Part shown: positions 46,166 through 57,600 of the stretch, in pieces
How positions within the stretch are numbered: the stretch's first letter is position 1
How the letters are laid out: each line of letters begins with the position of its first letter
Source of the DNA: Shinisaurus crocodilurus
Lineage: Eukaryota; Chordata; Lepidosauria; Squamata; Shinisauridae
NCBI GenBank assembly: GCA_021292165.1
Contig: CM037877.1
Coordinates: forward strand, 298,422,726 to 298,486,725
DNA length: 64,000 nt
Reading direction: 5' to 3'
Program-made: the position numbers and the translations under genes
Notes under the pieces: generated by a model
What the model saw: only the letters and a program-made list of their open reading frames with translations
What the model was told of the DNA's origin: nothing
Databases searched by the model: none

Positions 46166-47388
46166 CCTGTCTCTGGTTGCATCATTTAAAAGGGGCGGGG
46201 AATTTCAGAATAAGCTAAATGTAGTTACATTTCAGACTCCTGAAAGTCTGGCAACTAAGCAGCTGCTTCTCTGTGTGGGTGGTGGGTCACGGCAGCAGAG
46301 GCGCCAGCTTGCCAGGTGTGGGGGTACCAATCTCCGGTGGGTTACTGCCCTCTCTTCCACAGGCAGGTGCCAGTGGACTGTTCAACCTGTATCAACTTTC
46401 ACCACTGGCAGAGTAGAATTATTTGTGTTATGCTAATAGGATAATTAAAAAATAATGCTCTTTTAGCTATTGCAATGTAAATCCGTGTTTTCGTAAGACA
46501 CCATGCCCCATTTCCTGCCAGACATAGGAAGTTTCCCTCTCCGCTAAGTGGGGTTAATTGACTTCCGCTCAGCACACTACCTGGAGCAATACGTTTGTCT
46601 GAATGAAAACCTGAAATGGGTGATGTTCCTGAAGCTGCAGAAGCAGCTGGTTTGGCTATGGTGAACTGCCAGGTTCAAATCTCTGCATACAGGTCTGCTG
46701 TTCACAAGAAAAACTGGACTGGGGCTGGCAGGGTAGTTGAGTTGCAGTGCTGATCTTAATGAAATGCACAAAGAGGTCAAAAGTAACATTTGTTGCCACC
46801 AAAATATTTTTTTTCTAGCACTGCTGTAGAAAACAATTCATTTGCATGCAGCGTAACCTGCAAGGAATACTAGCTATTTCAGGCTGACCTGTTCCAATTG
46901 AACTAAAACGGCAGGCAAAGAAAAACCTGTGTGTGTGTGTGTGTGGAGTTGTCAACATGAAAGAACTTTGAGCCCTCTGCCACAGGCAGGGTCCAACTTG
47001 GCAAACATTTAAGCCAAGTTCTCTTCTCCCATCGATTGTATGAAAGGCGGTTTGCCTCCCTGTGCATTTTCTACAGGTGGTAGAAATTTTTGTTCCCTTC
47101 TGCAGCCTGCCTTGCCAGTCTTCCTTTGGCCCTATCCTGGCTTCTACCAGGATGCCAAGTTGCTGCGGGAGAAACACACACAAAATGCTAACGCTACTCA
47201 AAATGAATTACGCAAAGTATATTTGGAGTGCAATCCTCTCTGCTTTCACAAAATTTGTAGTATTTCAGCGAGGAACGGGGGAGGGTGGAATAAAGCTACG
47301 TAGTCCTCAAGTACAGTTTGTCTTTGTTCACGCTGGGAATGGGGGTGGCTGGGGCGGCTGAAGCAATGATGGGGCCGGGTGCTGGTGC
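46166..47388. other. EIF5A-GPS2 convergent intergenic segment
   Basis: About 1.2 kb of mostly unique sequence with a (GT)n run at 46928-46945. It must contain the GPS2 3' UTR, but no minus-strand AATAAA was found. A plus-strand AATAAA is at 47289-47294. Confidence 0.5.
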
Positions 47389-48642
47389 TCACTTGTGGTA
47401 GAAACGCTGCCCCTGTGGGTGCTGTATGAAGGGATGCCGAGATGCTGCCTGGGGGGAGGCCTGGAAACCAGACTGCAAGAGAGGAGGAGGAGGTGGTGGT
47501 TAAAGGAAGGAACGTTATGAATTCCCTTTGGTTATGGTGAGAAGGCTGCTACCGTTCTGCACAGCGGGCCCAAGGGTGGCGGGGGACGGGACACTGCACG
47601 AATTCTGGGTAGCCTCTTGGGCACAGCGCCCGCGTGCTAGCTCTGACCTATATAAAGCTCTCCCTACGCAAGAAGTTGCCTCCTCCAAGTCTGATCAAGT
47701 GTGCCTTCATGACTTTATCATCTGTGCGCTAAATCCAGCCTGGAATTCTTGGTGTCTGCCCGTGGAACTCCTTCCCCCTGAAGTCTTGCCAAAATGACCG
47801 GCACTGCAAGCCTCCCCCCCCCCCCCATGCCAGTTATAATGGACACCGTTCATACCAGCAGAGGATGAGGCTAGGCCGGGCTTCGTTTCTTGTTTTAATG
47901 GACACTGTTTTTCATAAAAGTAAAGAAGCCAGGCTATGACCTGCCTTTTCCAGGGGGCATACTCTGGTGAGACTTGTTAAAAGGTGTGTGTGTACACGCC
48001 GTGCCTCTCCTGTGTTTTTTTTAATACCAGAAACACCCATAATTCTAACTTTTGATTTCTGGTGTATTGTTTTCATTCTGGTGAATTTGTTTCCTGCCCT
48101 TTCTAATCGGCAGAATAAAAATATCCTGAAAACAAAAAAGTTGCACTCCCTGTGCAAGGAGCCATAAACAAATAAGAGTTCTATTTCCTCTCCCGTGCAG
48201 CGGTACATTTCTAAAGTCAGGTGTGGAGGCTCAAGTTCACCTTTTGATCTCCATGACCCTCTCCAAAACCTCCGATTACAGAGAGGCTGGCTGGCAACTG
48301 CTCACTAGTGAGGGAAAAAGTGACTCTGCATATGCTCAGAGGAACTACCATTACATGTCCAGGCTGACCCCTGGCTTAGATTAAGCACTGGTCCCGTCCA
48401 CCCAGTGATAGGCTTACCGTGTGGGGTTGTTGTGGGGCAGTTCCGTGGGAGAAGCTGCCAGGGGAAGCTGGCCGTGCTGGGTGGGTGTAGGCCAAACTGG
48501 GCTGTAATGGGGGGGGGGGGGGAAGAGAGAGAAAGAGAGATGAACCCCCACCCACTGCAAAAAAATAAAATAAAAAATCAACAAGCAGGAGATAGAAGGA
48601 CAGCAGGAAGAGCAAGGAGAGGCCACTGCAACAGACACATGA

Positions 48643-48678
<36 letters not shown>

Positions 48679-51600
48679 CTTGCTGCAATAATAGCAAAAC
48701 TAAAACCAGTGTGGCGTAGTGGTGAGAGTGTTGGACTGGGACTCGGGAGATCCGGGTTCTAGTCCCTGCTCAGCCATGAAACTCACTGGGTGACTTTGGG
48801 CCAGTCTCTGACTCTCAGCCTAACCTACCTCACAGGGGGGTTGTGAGGATAAAATGGAGAGGAGGAGGATTATCTAAACTGCCTTGGGTTCCTTGCAGGA
48901 AAAAAGGCGGGGTATAAATATAATAAATAAATAAACATAAATAAAACAGGATCGTGTCACATTCAGAATGTGGCACCAGCCAAGACCCGGAGAAGGCAGA
49001 AACTCAGTGCTGTTTGGGCAGGGTACAGCACAGTCAGGAAGGGAGAAAAGCAGACAAGCAGTGCCTTTGAACTCTGACCCTACCTTGGCCGTGGTCTGCA
49101 TTTGGACAGGGATCTGGGGAGCTTGCAGAAGCCCCGGATTGGGATGTAGGGCCTGCGGGTGCATCGGACGGAGGGTCGACTGGGGAGGCAACAACAAGAG
49201 ATCAGTCTGAAAGTCTCACATCTCTTCTTCCCAGGGTGTTCTGGCTATTTTTGGGTCGAGCCTTGGTTGCTGAAAACGTTCCCAAACTCAAAGCACGGGC
49301 TCCTCAAAATCAACCCCCTTCCCAACCTCCCCAGCCAGCGTGGCCAATGGGCTGCCCTATGTGGTAGGAACAGTCAATTATGTTTCCCAAGTTTCTGCAC
49401 TGAGCCAGTCCTCATCCCATGAGAACCTAACCCACGCAAGCAGCTTATCCTCAGAGGCTGTGCCCCACGTTTCCCCCACTGTCAAAAGTATGGTAGGTGG
49501 TTACATAGGACGGGCCCTTTTCAATGGCAGCACCAGGACTTCAGAGCTCCCTTCCTAGAGGAGCTCACTTTGCCTAATAGCCTTTGGATGGTGAGCTAAA
49601 ACGGCTGCGTTCCAGGGGGCTTTGGGGAGGCCCACTGAATAACACGTGCGCCAGCCACTAGCTTTTGAGAGCTATTCATTGCTTGGGTTTTGCAGTGTAT
49701 CGGCGCTCTCCCAGCTGTTTAGTTTGTAGTTCACTTACTTGATGATACTGGTTTTTAAGAATCGTGCAGCAGGCCATCTTGCAAGCCTTGTGCGTCCAAA
49801 GGCAGGGTATAAATATTTTAAATGCACGAATGCTCTCCAGGTGTGAACTCACCGAATCAGTAAACCCCGACTGCTGGTTAGCGTGTTCCAGCTGTTTTTG
49901 TAGAGGGATGGTGGTGCTTGGAGGGATAAAACCTAGACAGACAGAAGGGAGGGTCAAAGGGAAGAGAATAAGCCAGGGTCAGCAAAAAGAAGCATGTAGA
50001 AGTAAGGCAACGGCTCCTAGACAATGTCCACCTGTGACCAAATCCAGCTCTCCTGCCGTCTCAGGCCAATCCCCCTCCCACCTGCCCTGTAACCTCAGCT
50101 CTGCCTTTGCACGGGGTACTTTGGCTTTTACGGATGCCTCCTGGGCATCGTCCTTGCCGATTAAAAGGACCCCAACCCCAAGAACATTGACGGGGCTGGC
50201 TTAGGAGACGCGCTCAGCCCCCCCCCCCCCCAGCAAGCTTTGCAAGGCTGTAATTTCAATTCCATGTTAATTGAGAGAGATTTGCTCAACTTGAGCTGCT
50301 GAACCAGCTCAGATTGCTGTTCGACCGGTGGGTGGATTCTCAAGTGAGTCACAGCCCGATTGAAAGTGGGTTACACCAAGGAAAAAGATTGGGCAGGGCA
50401 GAAGGTGAAAGAAGAAGAGCGTGAGGATGTGTCGGTACGGCGAACTTATACCAGTTTAACCGAAATGGCTCCACCCCATAACACCCTTGGGAATTGTAGT
50501 TCAATGCAGAGGTTAAAAATTCTGTGATAGACCTTAACGCACACACCCCTCCCCGAAAACACACACACTACACTACAAAAGGTGTGTAGAGTTGGAAAAG
50601 GTGCAGAAAAAGGACAACTAAAATAATTAAGGGACTAGAGCAACTCCTCTCTGAGGAAAGGTTACAATGTTTGGGGCAGTTAAGCTGGGGGGACGGGGGA
50701 GACACACACGCAAGTACAAGGAAAGGAGCCATGATAGAGATGCACAAAATTACGCACAGTGTGGAGAAAGTGGATAGGGAGAATTCCCCCCCCCCCCCGT
50801 CTCATAATATTAGAAGGTGTGTGTGTGCGCGCGACTCCATGAAATTGATCAGCAGCAGATTCGGGGCGGCCAAAAGGAAAGACTTCCGCACACCACGCAG
50901 AATGCACAGCCACGAGATGTGGTGATGGCCTCTGACTAAAGTCCCGGGGAAGGCGAAAGGTCTATCTAGAGCAGCCTTGCCTAGAAGCCCCCGCCCGGGG
51001 GCTTCTGGGAGTTGCAGTCCAACACATCTGGAGGGTAACGGGTTGAGGAAGGCTGATCTAAGGCCACTGGCCACGACAGCTGAGTGTTCCTCCACGTTCA
51101 GCGGCAGCGCTCTCCGAAATACCCACTGTGGGAAAGCAGCACAGGAGGGCTGGCCCCTTTGTGTCCAGCTTGTGGCTCTCCTGGAGGCCTCTGCCTGGCT
51201 AAAGGTGGGGGAAAGGGTGCTGAGCTAACCCAGACCTTTGGCCCGATCCAATGGGGCTCTTTCCGACGTCGCTGACAAGATCCTCAGAACATTTCCAGGC
51301 TTTTGGCTGTAACCCCCGAGGGCCGAAAACCCGGATGGCTCTGTCGTTCCCAACGGAAGCTGGACAATCCTAGCATGCCGAATGCCGTGAGAGATACCCG
51401 GTCGGCCCCTTGCGGAAGGCAACGTTCGGGCAGCCCTGACCCATGCCCCGTTTGCCCCAGCGTCGCCTGTGACCTTGGGCGACGCCCCCACCTCGGCTTA
51501 CCTGGCTGGGCAGTGGGGAAGTGACCGTGAATAGTGTAGCCGGGCTGCTGCTGCGACAAGTACTGCATGGTGGGGAAAGCGGAAGGACCTGGAAGGAAAA

Positions 51601-54600
51601 GGGAGCAAGATGGGGTGGGGAAGAAGGAACGACGGAGGCTGGAGGAGGCTGGAGCAGGCCGAGGGAACATCAGGGCCTGCTCCAGTTGGACTGCCCCCCC
51701 CCCCCTCAGGGCTAACTGTCATCTACAGCCCTGTGGGGAAGAAGGAACGACGGAGGCTGGAGCTTCTTGAGACACAGAAAATTACAGAAGTAATAATTAA
51801 TATTCCCCCTTCTTCCCTCCCCATTCCTTTTTCCTTGTGTGTCGTGTCTTTTTAGATTGTAAGCCTGCGGGCAGGGACTGTATTGTTAATTGTTGTAAAC
51901 CGCCCAGAGAGCTTCGGCTATTGGGCGGTATAAAAATGAAATGAAATGAAATGAAATAAATAAATAAATAAATAAATAAGATGCAACTCAGTCCTCTCTC
52001 CTGCCTGGAGGGGGTGGGGGTGGATTTTGCACGGTCTCCTGGCATTCCTCAGGCAACACCCCCCCTCCCTCTCGCCCTGCAGCCCAACCTTGGCTGCCAC
52101 CCTCACCTCTGATCGACTGACTGCTCGCGTAACTGACGGGCACCGTGTGCTGGCTTTGGCCCACCGCGTAGGGGCTGTGTCCGGACTGGCTGCCTTGATA
52201 CTGCCCGTGCTCAGGGGTGCTGGCTGGAAAGGCCTGCTGCGCGGCAAAGTGGCGCGTCTGTCGGACAGGAACAAAAAACGACATGGCACGTGTTATGGTG
52301 CGGGCCTTATTTCTCTCTCTCTGTTTCACTCCTTGAAACACCGCTTTGCCTTTCGATTGTTCCCCCCCTTCTAGAAACCAATGGATACCCTCTCAAAGGC
52401 AGTGACTGGGTTCGGACAACACAATAACCCACACTCAAGGGTTGAGTACGGGCGGAGTGCGGGTTGTTGTTGAAACGTGGGTTATCGCGTCGTCTGAACC
52501 CAGCTGCGCTAACAAACCATGGCTTGGTAACCACGAACGACCCATGAAGAGAGCCCATGGTTTGTTGCTGAATTGTGATCTGTGGGTTGTTCACCACGGT
52601 TGGTTATCTCGGCTGGGTTCAGACGATGACCTGCATTTCAAGAACAACCCACGGTTCAATGACAACCCACACTCAACCCTTGAGTGTGGGTTATCATGTC
52701 ATCTGAACCCATTCAGTGCTTCTCTGTCGGCCATTTTGAAGTGGAAGCCATCTTGAGTGGGAATCTGAGAGAACATTCCAAGAGAGGAACGTTACCCATT
52801 GTGTGCAGGGGAGGCCACTGAAAAGTCTGTCGAGTTCATGGAAAGAAATTTGGTTATGAAAATAATTTATTTTAAAAAAATGGTTAAAGAAATGGTTAAG
52901 GCGGTCATAACATCTCTTTAGGTTAGGTTATTTTATTTATTTATTATTTATTATTAATATTTATTTATCGCCCATCTGGCCGGCAATCGGCCACCCTGGT
53001 CGATGTACACACAATAAAATACATAAATACAATAAAATACATTAAAACAATATAAAAATTTTAAAATCTTAACCCACCCCATATTCCCGCCTGAACAACC
53101 AGGTTTTTAATGAGCGACGGAAGCTCATCAGAGAGGGGGCATGGCGGAGGTCACTCGGGAGAGAGTTCCACAGTACGGGGGCCGCCACAGAAAAGGCCCT
53201 CTTCCTCGTCCCCACCAGTCTAGCTGCTCTGGCTGAAGGGACAAGGAGAAGGCCATCCGTGGCAGATCTTGTTGAGCGGCCCACTTGGTGTTGCTGGAGA
53301 CGCTCCTTGAGATAAACTGGACCAGAGCCGTATAGGGTTTTAAAGGTCAAAACCAACACCTTGAATTCGGCTCGGCAAGCAACTGGTAGCCAGTGCAAAT
53401 CCTTCATCACTGGCGTGATGTGATCCCGCCGGCGGCTGCCTTTAACCAGGCGAGCCGCCGCGTTCTGTACCAGCTGCAGCTTCCGAACCGTCTTCAAGGG
53501 TAACCCCACGTAGAGCGCATTACAGTAGTCTAGGCGAGAGGAGACCAAGGCATGAACCACTGATGGGAGCAGGTGATTAGGAAGGTAGGGGCGCAGCTGC
53601 CGTATCAGATGGAGTTGATACAGCGCTACAGGTTATTAGTCATAATAATCCTTACGGATCACCTCATGAGCTAGCGCAGCTGGCTGGGGCATGCTGGGAG
53701 TGGTAGTCCAACGCATCTGGAGGCTGCGCTAAATTATCCTGAGAGACAGACTTGTTCAGTGCCACCCGGGGAGTTTTGCGCCAAAGTGGGGATTTGAACC
53801 TATCGCTGGCATCGAGCCCTTGTGCTGCTTGTGCCCAAATGTGCTTGCGATTATTACTAACTTTGCTTCCATTCTTGAGCGGGGAGAAGGCTTGTTTTTT
53901 TTTTTTGTTTTTTTTAACAGTGTTTCAAAGGGTTATGAGTTCTGAGCACCAAAAATTTCAAACAATGTTACGTGGTTATCTGTTTGTAGATATCTGGGTT
54001 TATAGCTGTGGAGCATCCTGAGTTTTTCCACTAAGATGGGCTCAAAAAACCTAAATGAAGTACTTAAATAAAATACCTGGGCTTCAGTTGCTTTAGAAAG
54101 AATAAATATATTATTGTTGTATTTTTTATATTTATATATTTTTCCTGCAAGGAACCCAAGGCGGCTTACATAGTCATCCTCCCCTCCATTTTATCCTCAT
54201 AACAACCCTGTTGGCTGAGAGTCAGTGACTGGCTGGAATCACCCAGTGAGCGTAATGGCCGAGTGAGGACTAGAACTCAGGTCTCCCGAGTACCAGTCCA
54301 ACACTTGCACCACCATGCCACACTATATTTATTTAATACATTTTTATACCGCCCAATAGCCGAAGCTCTCTGGGCGGTTTACAATAGTTAAAACCATAAA
54401 ATACAATATAATTTAAATATAAGATTTAAAACCACAGATTAATAAACAAACAGCAAAGCTAGCAGCAGCAGTTCAAATTACAATAACAGAGTTAAAAACA
54501 ACTATAAGATTAAAATTATTAAAATGCCTGGGAGAATAGAAAGGTCTTCACCTGGCGCCGAAAAGAGTACAATGTAGGCGCCAGGCGAGCCTCTTTGGGG

Positions 54601-57600
54601 AGCTCATTCCACAACCAGGGTGCCACAGCAGCTTTAATTATATTAAAATCAATGTTTTGATCATGCTCTTCCTATCTTTTCCATCACATGTGGGGGGTAC
54701 TTACTGTGATCACTGGAGGGCCAAACATCTGCTTCGCTCGATCGGCTGATATCAGGGTACCAGCCCTGTTATGCCCCCCGGGGCTGCCTGCAGGGAAAGG
54801 ATGGAATCACATTGAAATCAATCACCCCACAAACTGCTCAGATGTGAAAGGGAGAAATGCCTCCCCAAATCTTCTCTTCCTGCCCTGCCCCCTGCTCAGC
54901 CACCCTAAAAGGGTAGATCCTAGCTCAGAGATATGCAGGCAGCCCAAGGCTGAAGCCCCACCATCGCCAGCTAAAAAGATCTCATGGAAGGAGGGCTGGG
55001 AAAGGACTCTAACCAAGACCTTGGGGAGCTGCCACCAGCCAGAGCGGACTGGGCCGGACTCAAGGGTCCAATGGTCTGACTAAATATAAGGCAGCATCGT
55101 ATGGGAGAATAAGGCTCTCTTCTTCAAACAACATTAAAGGATCGTTCTCCATTTCTGACATGGACACGACAAATGGGCTTAAACTGCAGCCCCAAAGACT
55201 GGGAAAACTTCCTAGCCGCAAGAGCAGCAGAGCCCTGGAGTATGTCTCCTGAACTCAGTTGAGAGCCGGATGGAGTTTTCATTGCTAGAGGTCTTCAGAA
55301 ACTGGTTGGTTAAACAGTTGGTTAAATGGACTTGTGCAAGGCCTCTAAAAGTCAATTCCGGACTTCTAGTCAAGGGTGTGCACCATGGAAGATAGGAAGG
55401 ACGGGCGGACCGACGACTGAGCTGACTACAGGTTGTTTCCTCAGTTCCTGGACTGTTTGGTTCCTGTCTCCTTTGCCCGCTCCCTCCCTGTATCCTACAT
55501 GTCTTTGCGGCACTGTAGTACTGGCATGCAGAGTGGCTGGGTTTTCTGACCACTCTTGCCTGCCGCCTCTGTAGCCTGGCAAAACAAGCCATGACTGGCC
55601 CACAGTTCTGGTTTCACATGTAGTGACAACCCATGGTTTAAACAACCCAGAGTTCACAACCTAACAAACCATGGGCTCTCTTCACGAGCTGTTCATGGTT
55701 AGCAACCATGATTCAACAACCCACACGAACATAAGCCATGGTTTAGCATTACAGGCGAACCGGGCCACTCTTTCTCCCCGATTCTGGGTGGGCAAGGAAA
55801 CGGAAGAGAAGAGAGAAGAATGTGTGTGCACTGAAGCACTGGAGTTTCCACAAAGGATCCTTCTATTCAATACAAGGAGAGCAACCATCCCGGGATGCCA
55901 CCCTCCACCATCTGAAACACACCTGCACCTTCTGTCCGATTTAACATTTAGATCTCAGACCAGCCATCAATGAACTACTAGACTAACCCGGCACCTGCTG
56001 CCGAAAAAGCCCACCTTGCATGTTGAGGATGTGGGTCCCTGCGTGTACAGCCATGCCCTGCTGGTAAGCTGCTGCAGCCAGAGTCGTCATGTCACTGCGG
56101 TAATGAGCAAGGAAAGAATATGAGTGCCGCGGAACTCACCGGCCAGAGACAGTCAAGAACCTACCCATCCAGCATGGCGCCGGCCCTCTTTCCTTGCCTT
56201 GAATTTCCACCATGTTGGAACCATGTCACGAGATAAGTCCTGGGCAAGGACTCTGCATACGCACACACGCAACATAAAAAGGCCCAACTGTGATCGCCTT
56301 TCCTTGCACAAAGGGTGCTCCAGACTTCCAAGCATGGTTAGCTGCCGTCTTGTGTTGTTTCTCCAGCTCTAGGATACCCTATTTTTATTTGGACCACAAA
56401 TGCGCACAGTACTCTGAAGCGTGGGCGTACCAACACGGCATTAGGATACTTGTTTGCTTCCGGTCCCTTTCCAGATTATTAAATTTGGGGAGAGGGGCCA
56501 TGGCTCAGCAGTACAGCCCCTGCATTTGATGCAGAAGGTCCCAGGCTCAATCCATGGTATCTCCAGTTAAGAGGATCAGGCAACAGTTGATGCGGGGGCA
56601 GGGGAGAAGTAAAAGGTACCACAGAGCTGGAAAAGGTGCAGAAAAGGGCAGCTAAAACAATCAAGGGGCTGGCGCAACACCCCCTACGAGGAAAGGTTAC
56701 AGCACGCTGGCTCAGTTTGTCTGAGCGTGGAAAGCTAAGCAGGGTCAGGCCTGGCTATTACTTGGATGGGAGACCCCTCCTCTAGTTTCCTGCATTGAGC
56801 AGGGGGTTGGACTCGATGGCCTTGTAGGCCCCTTCCAACTCTTAAGATCTATGAATCTTAGATCTTCCAGGGTGGCCGGGTGACCGGCCAGATGGGCGAT
56901 TAATAAATATAAGTAAGAAATAAATAAATAAATAAATCTATGAATCTGGGACTGTTTAGCTTAGAGAAAAGGCAAGTGAGGGGAGACATGAGAGAGGTGT
57001 ACAAAATTATGCATGGTGTGGAGAAAGAGGCAGGGAGTGGTTTCTCTCCCGTAATACTTGCAACCCAGTGGGGTCATCCCATGAAGCTGAATGTTGGGGT
57101 TTTAAAGGCACAATCCCACGCAAGTTTAGATAGAAAAAAGGCCTACAATTCCCAGCATGCTGGGAGTTGTAGGCCTTTTTTCTGCCTAAACTTGTGTGGG
57201 ATTGTGCCCCAAGGCAGTCAAAGGGAAGGACTCCTTGACACAGTGCAGAATTCAACTATGGAATTTGCTGCCACGAGAATGCCGTGACGGCCGCCAACGT
57301 GGATGGCTTTAAAAGAGGATTAGACAAATTCATGGAAGGAGGCTGCTATCCATGGCCACTGGTCCTGTTGTCTTTAAACTGCCTCCGGCGCCAGAGGTTA
57401 GCATGCCTACGTACACCGATTGCTGGGGAGCACGAACAGGAAGGCGTTCCTGTCCTGCTCGTGGGTTTCCTCCTGTGGATCTGGTCGGCCAGTGTGTGAA
57501 CAGACTGCTGGACTAGAGAGGCCCCCTCGGTCTGATCCAGCAGGGCTTTTCATCTGTCCTTAAAGAGCCTCCTTTGCCTTGGATGACCCCGGAGAGTCAC

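Larger units (their letters stand above)
56632..57560 (+). mobile_element. CR1-like LINE 3' region with three nested insertions
   Basis: Host sequence resumes after each insert. Hallmarks are GAGGAAAGGTTACAG, then GGGACTGTTTAGCTTAGAGA, then TTTAAAAGAGGATTAGACAA and GGTCTGATCCAGCAGGGC. Inserts are the composite SINE (56703-56858), a short LINE tail (56859-56935) and a hairpin MITE (57107-57212). Confidence 0.8.

Noticed and set aside
46570..46670. Short coding-like stretch between EIF5A and GPS2
   Set aside because: A roughly 28-codon open run has no splice sites, homology or partner exons; most likely chance.
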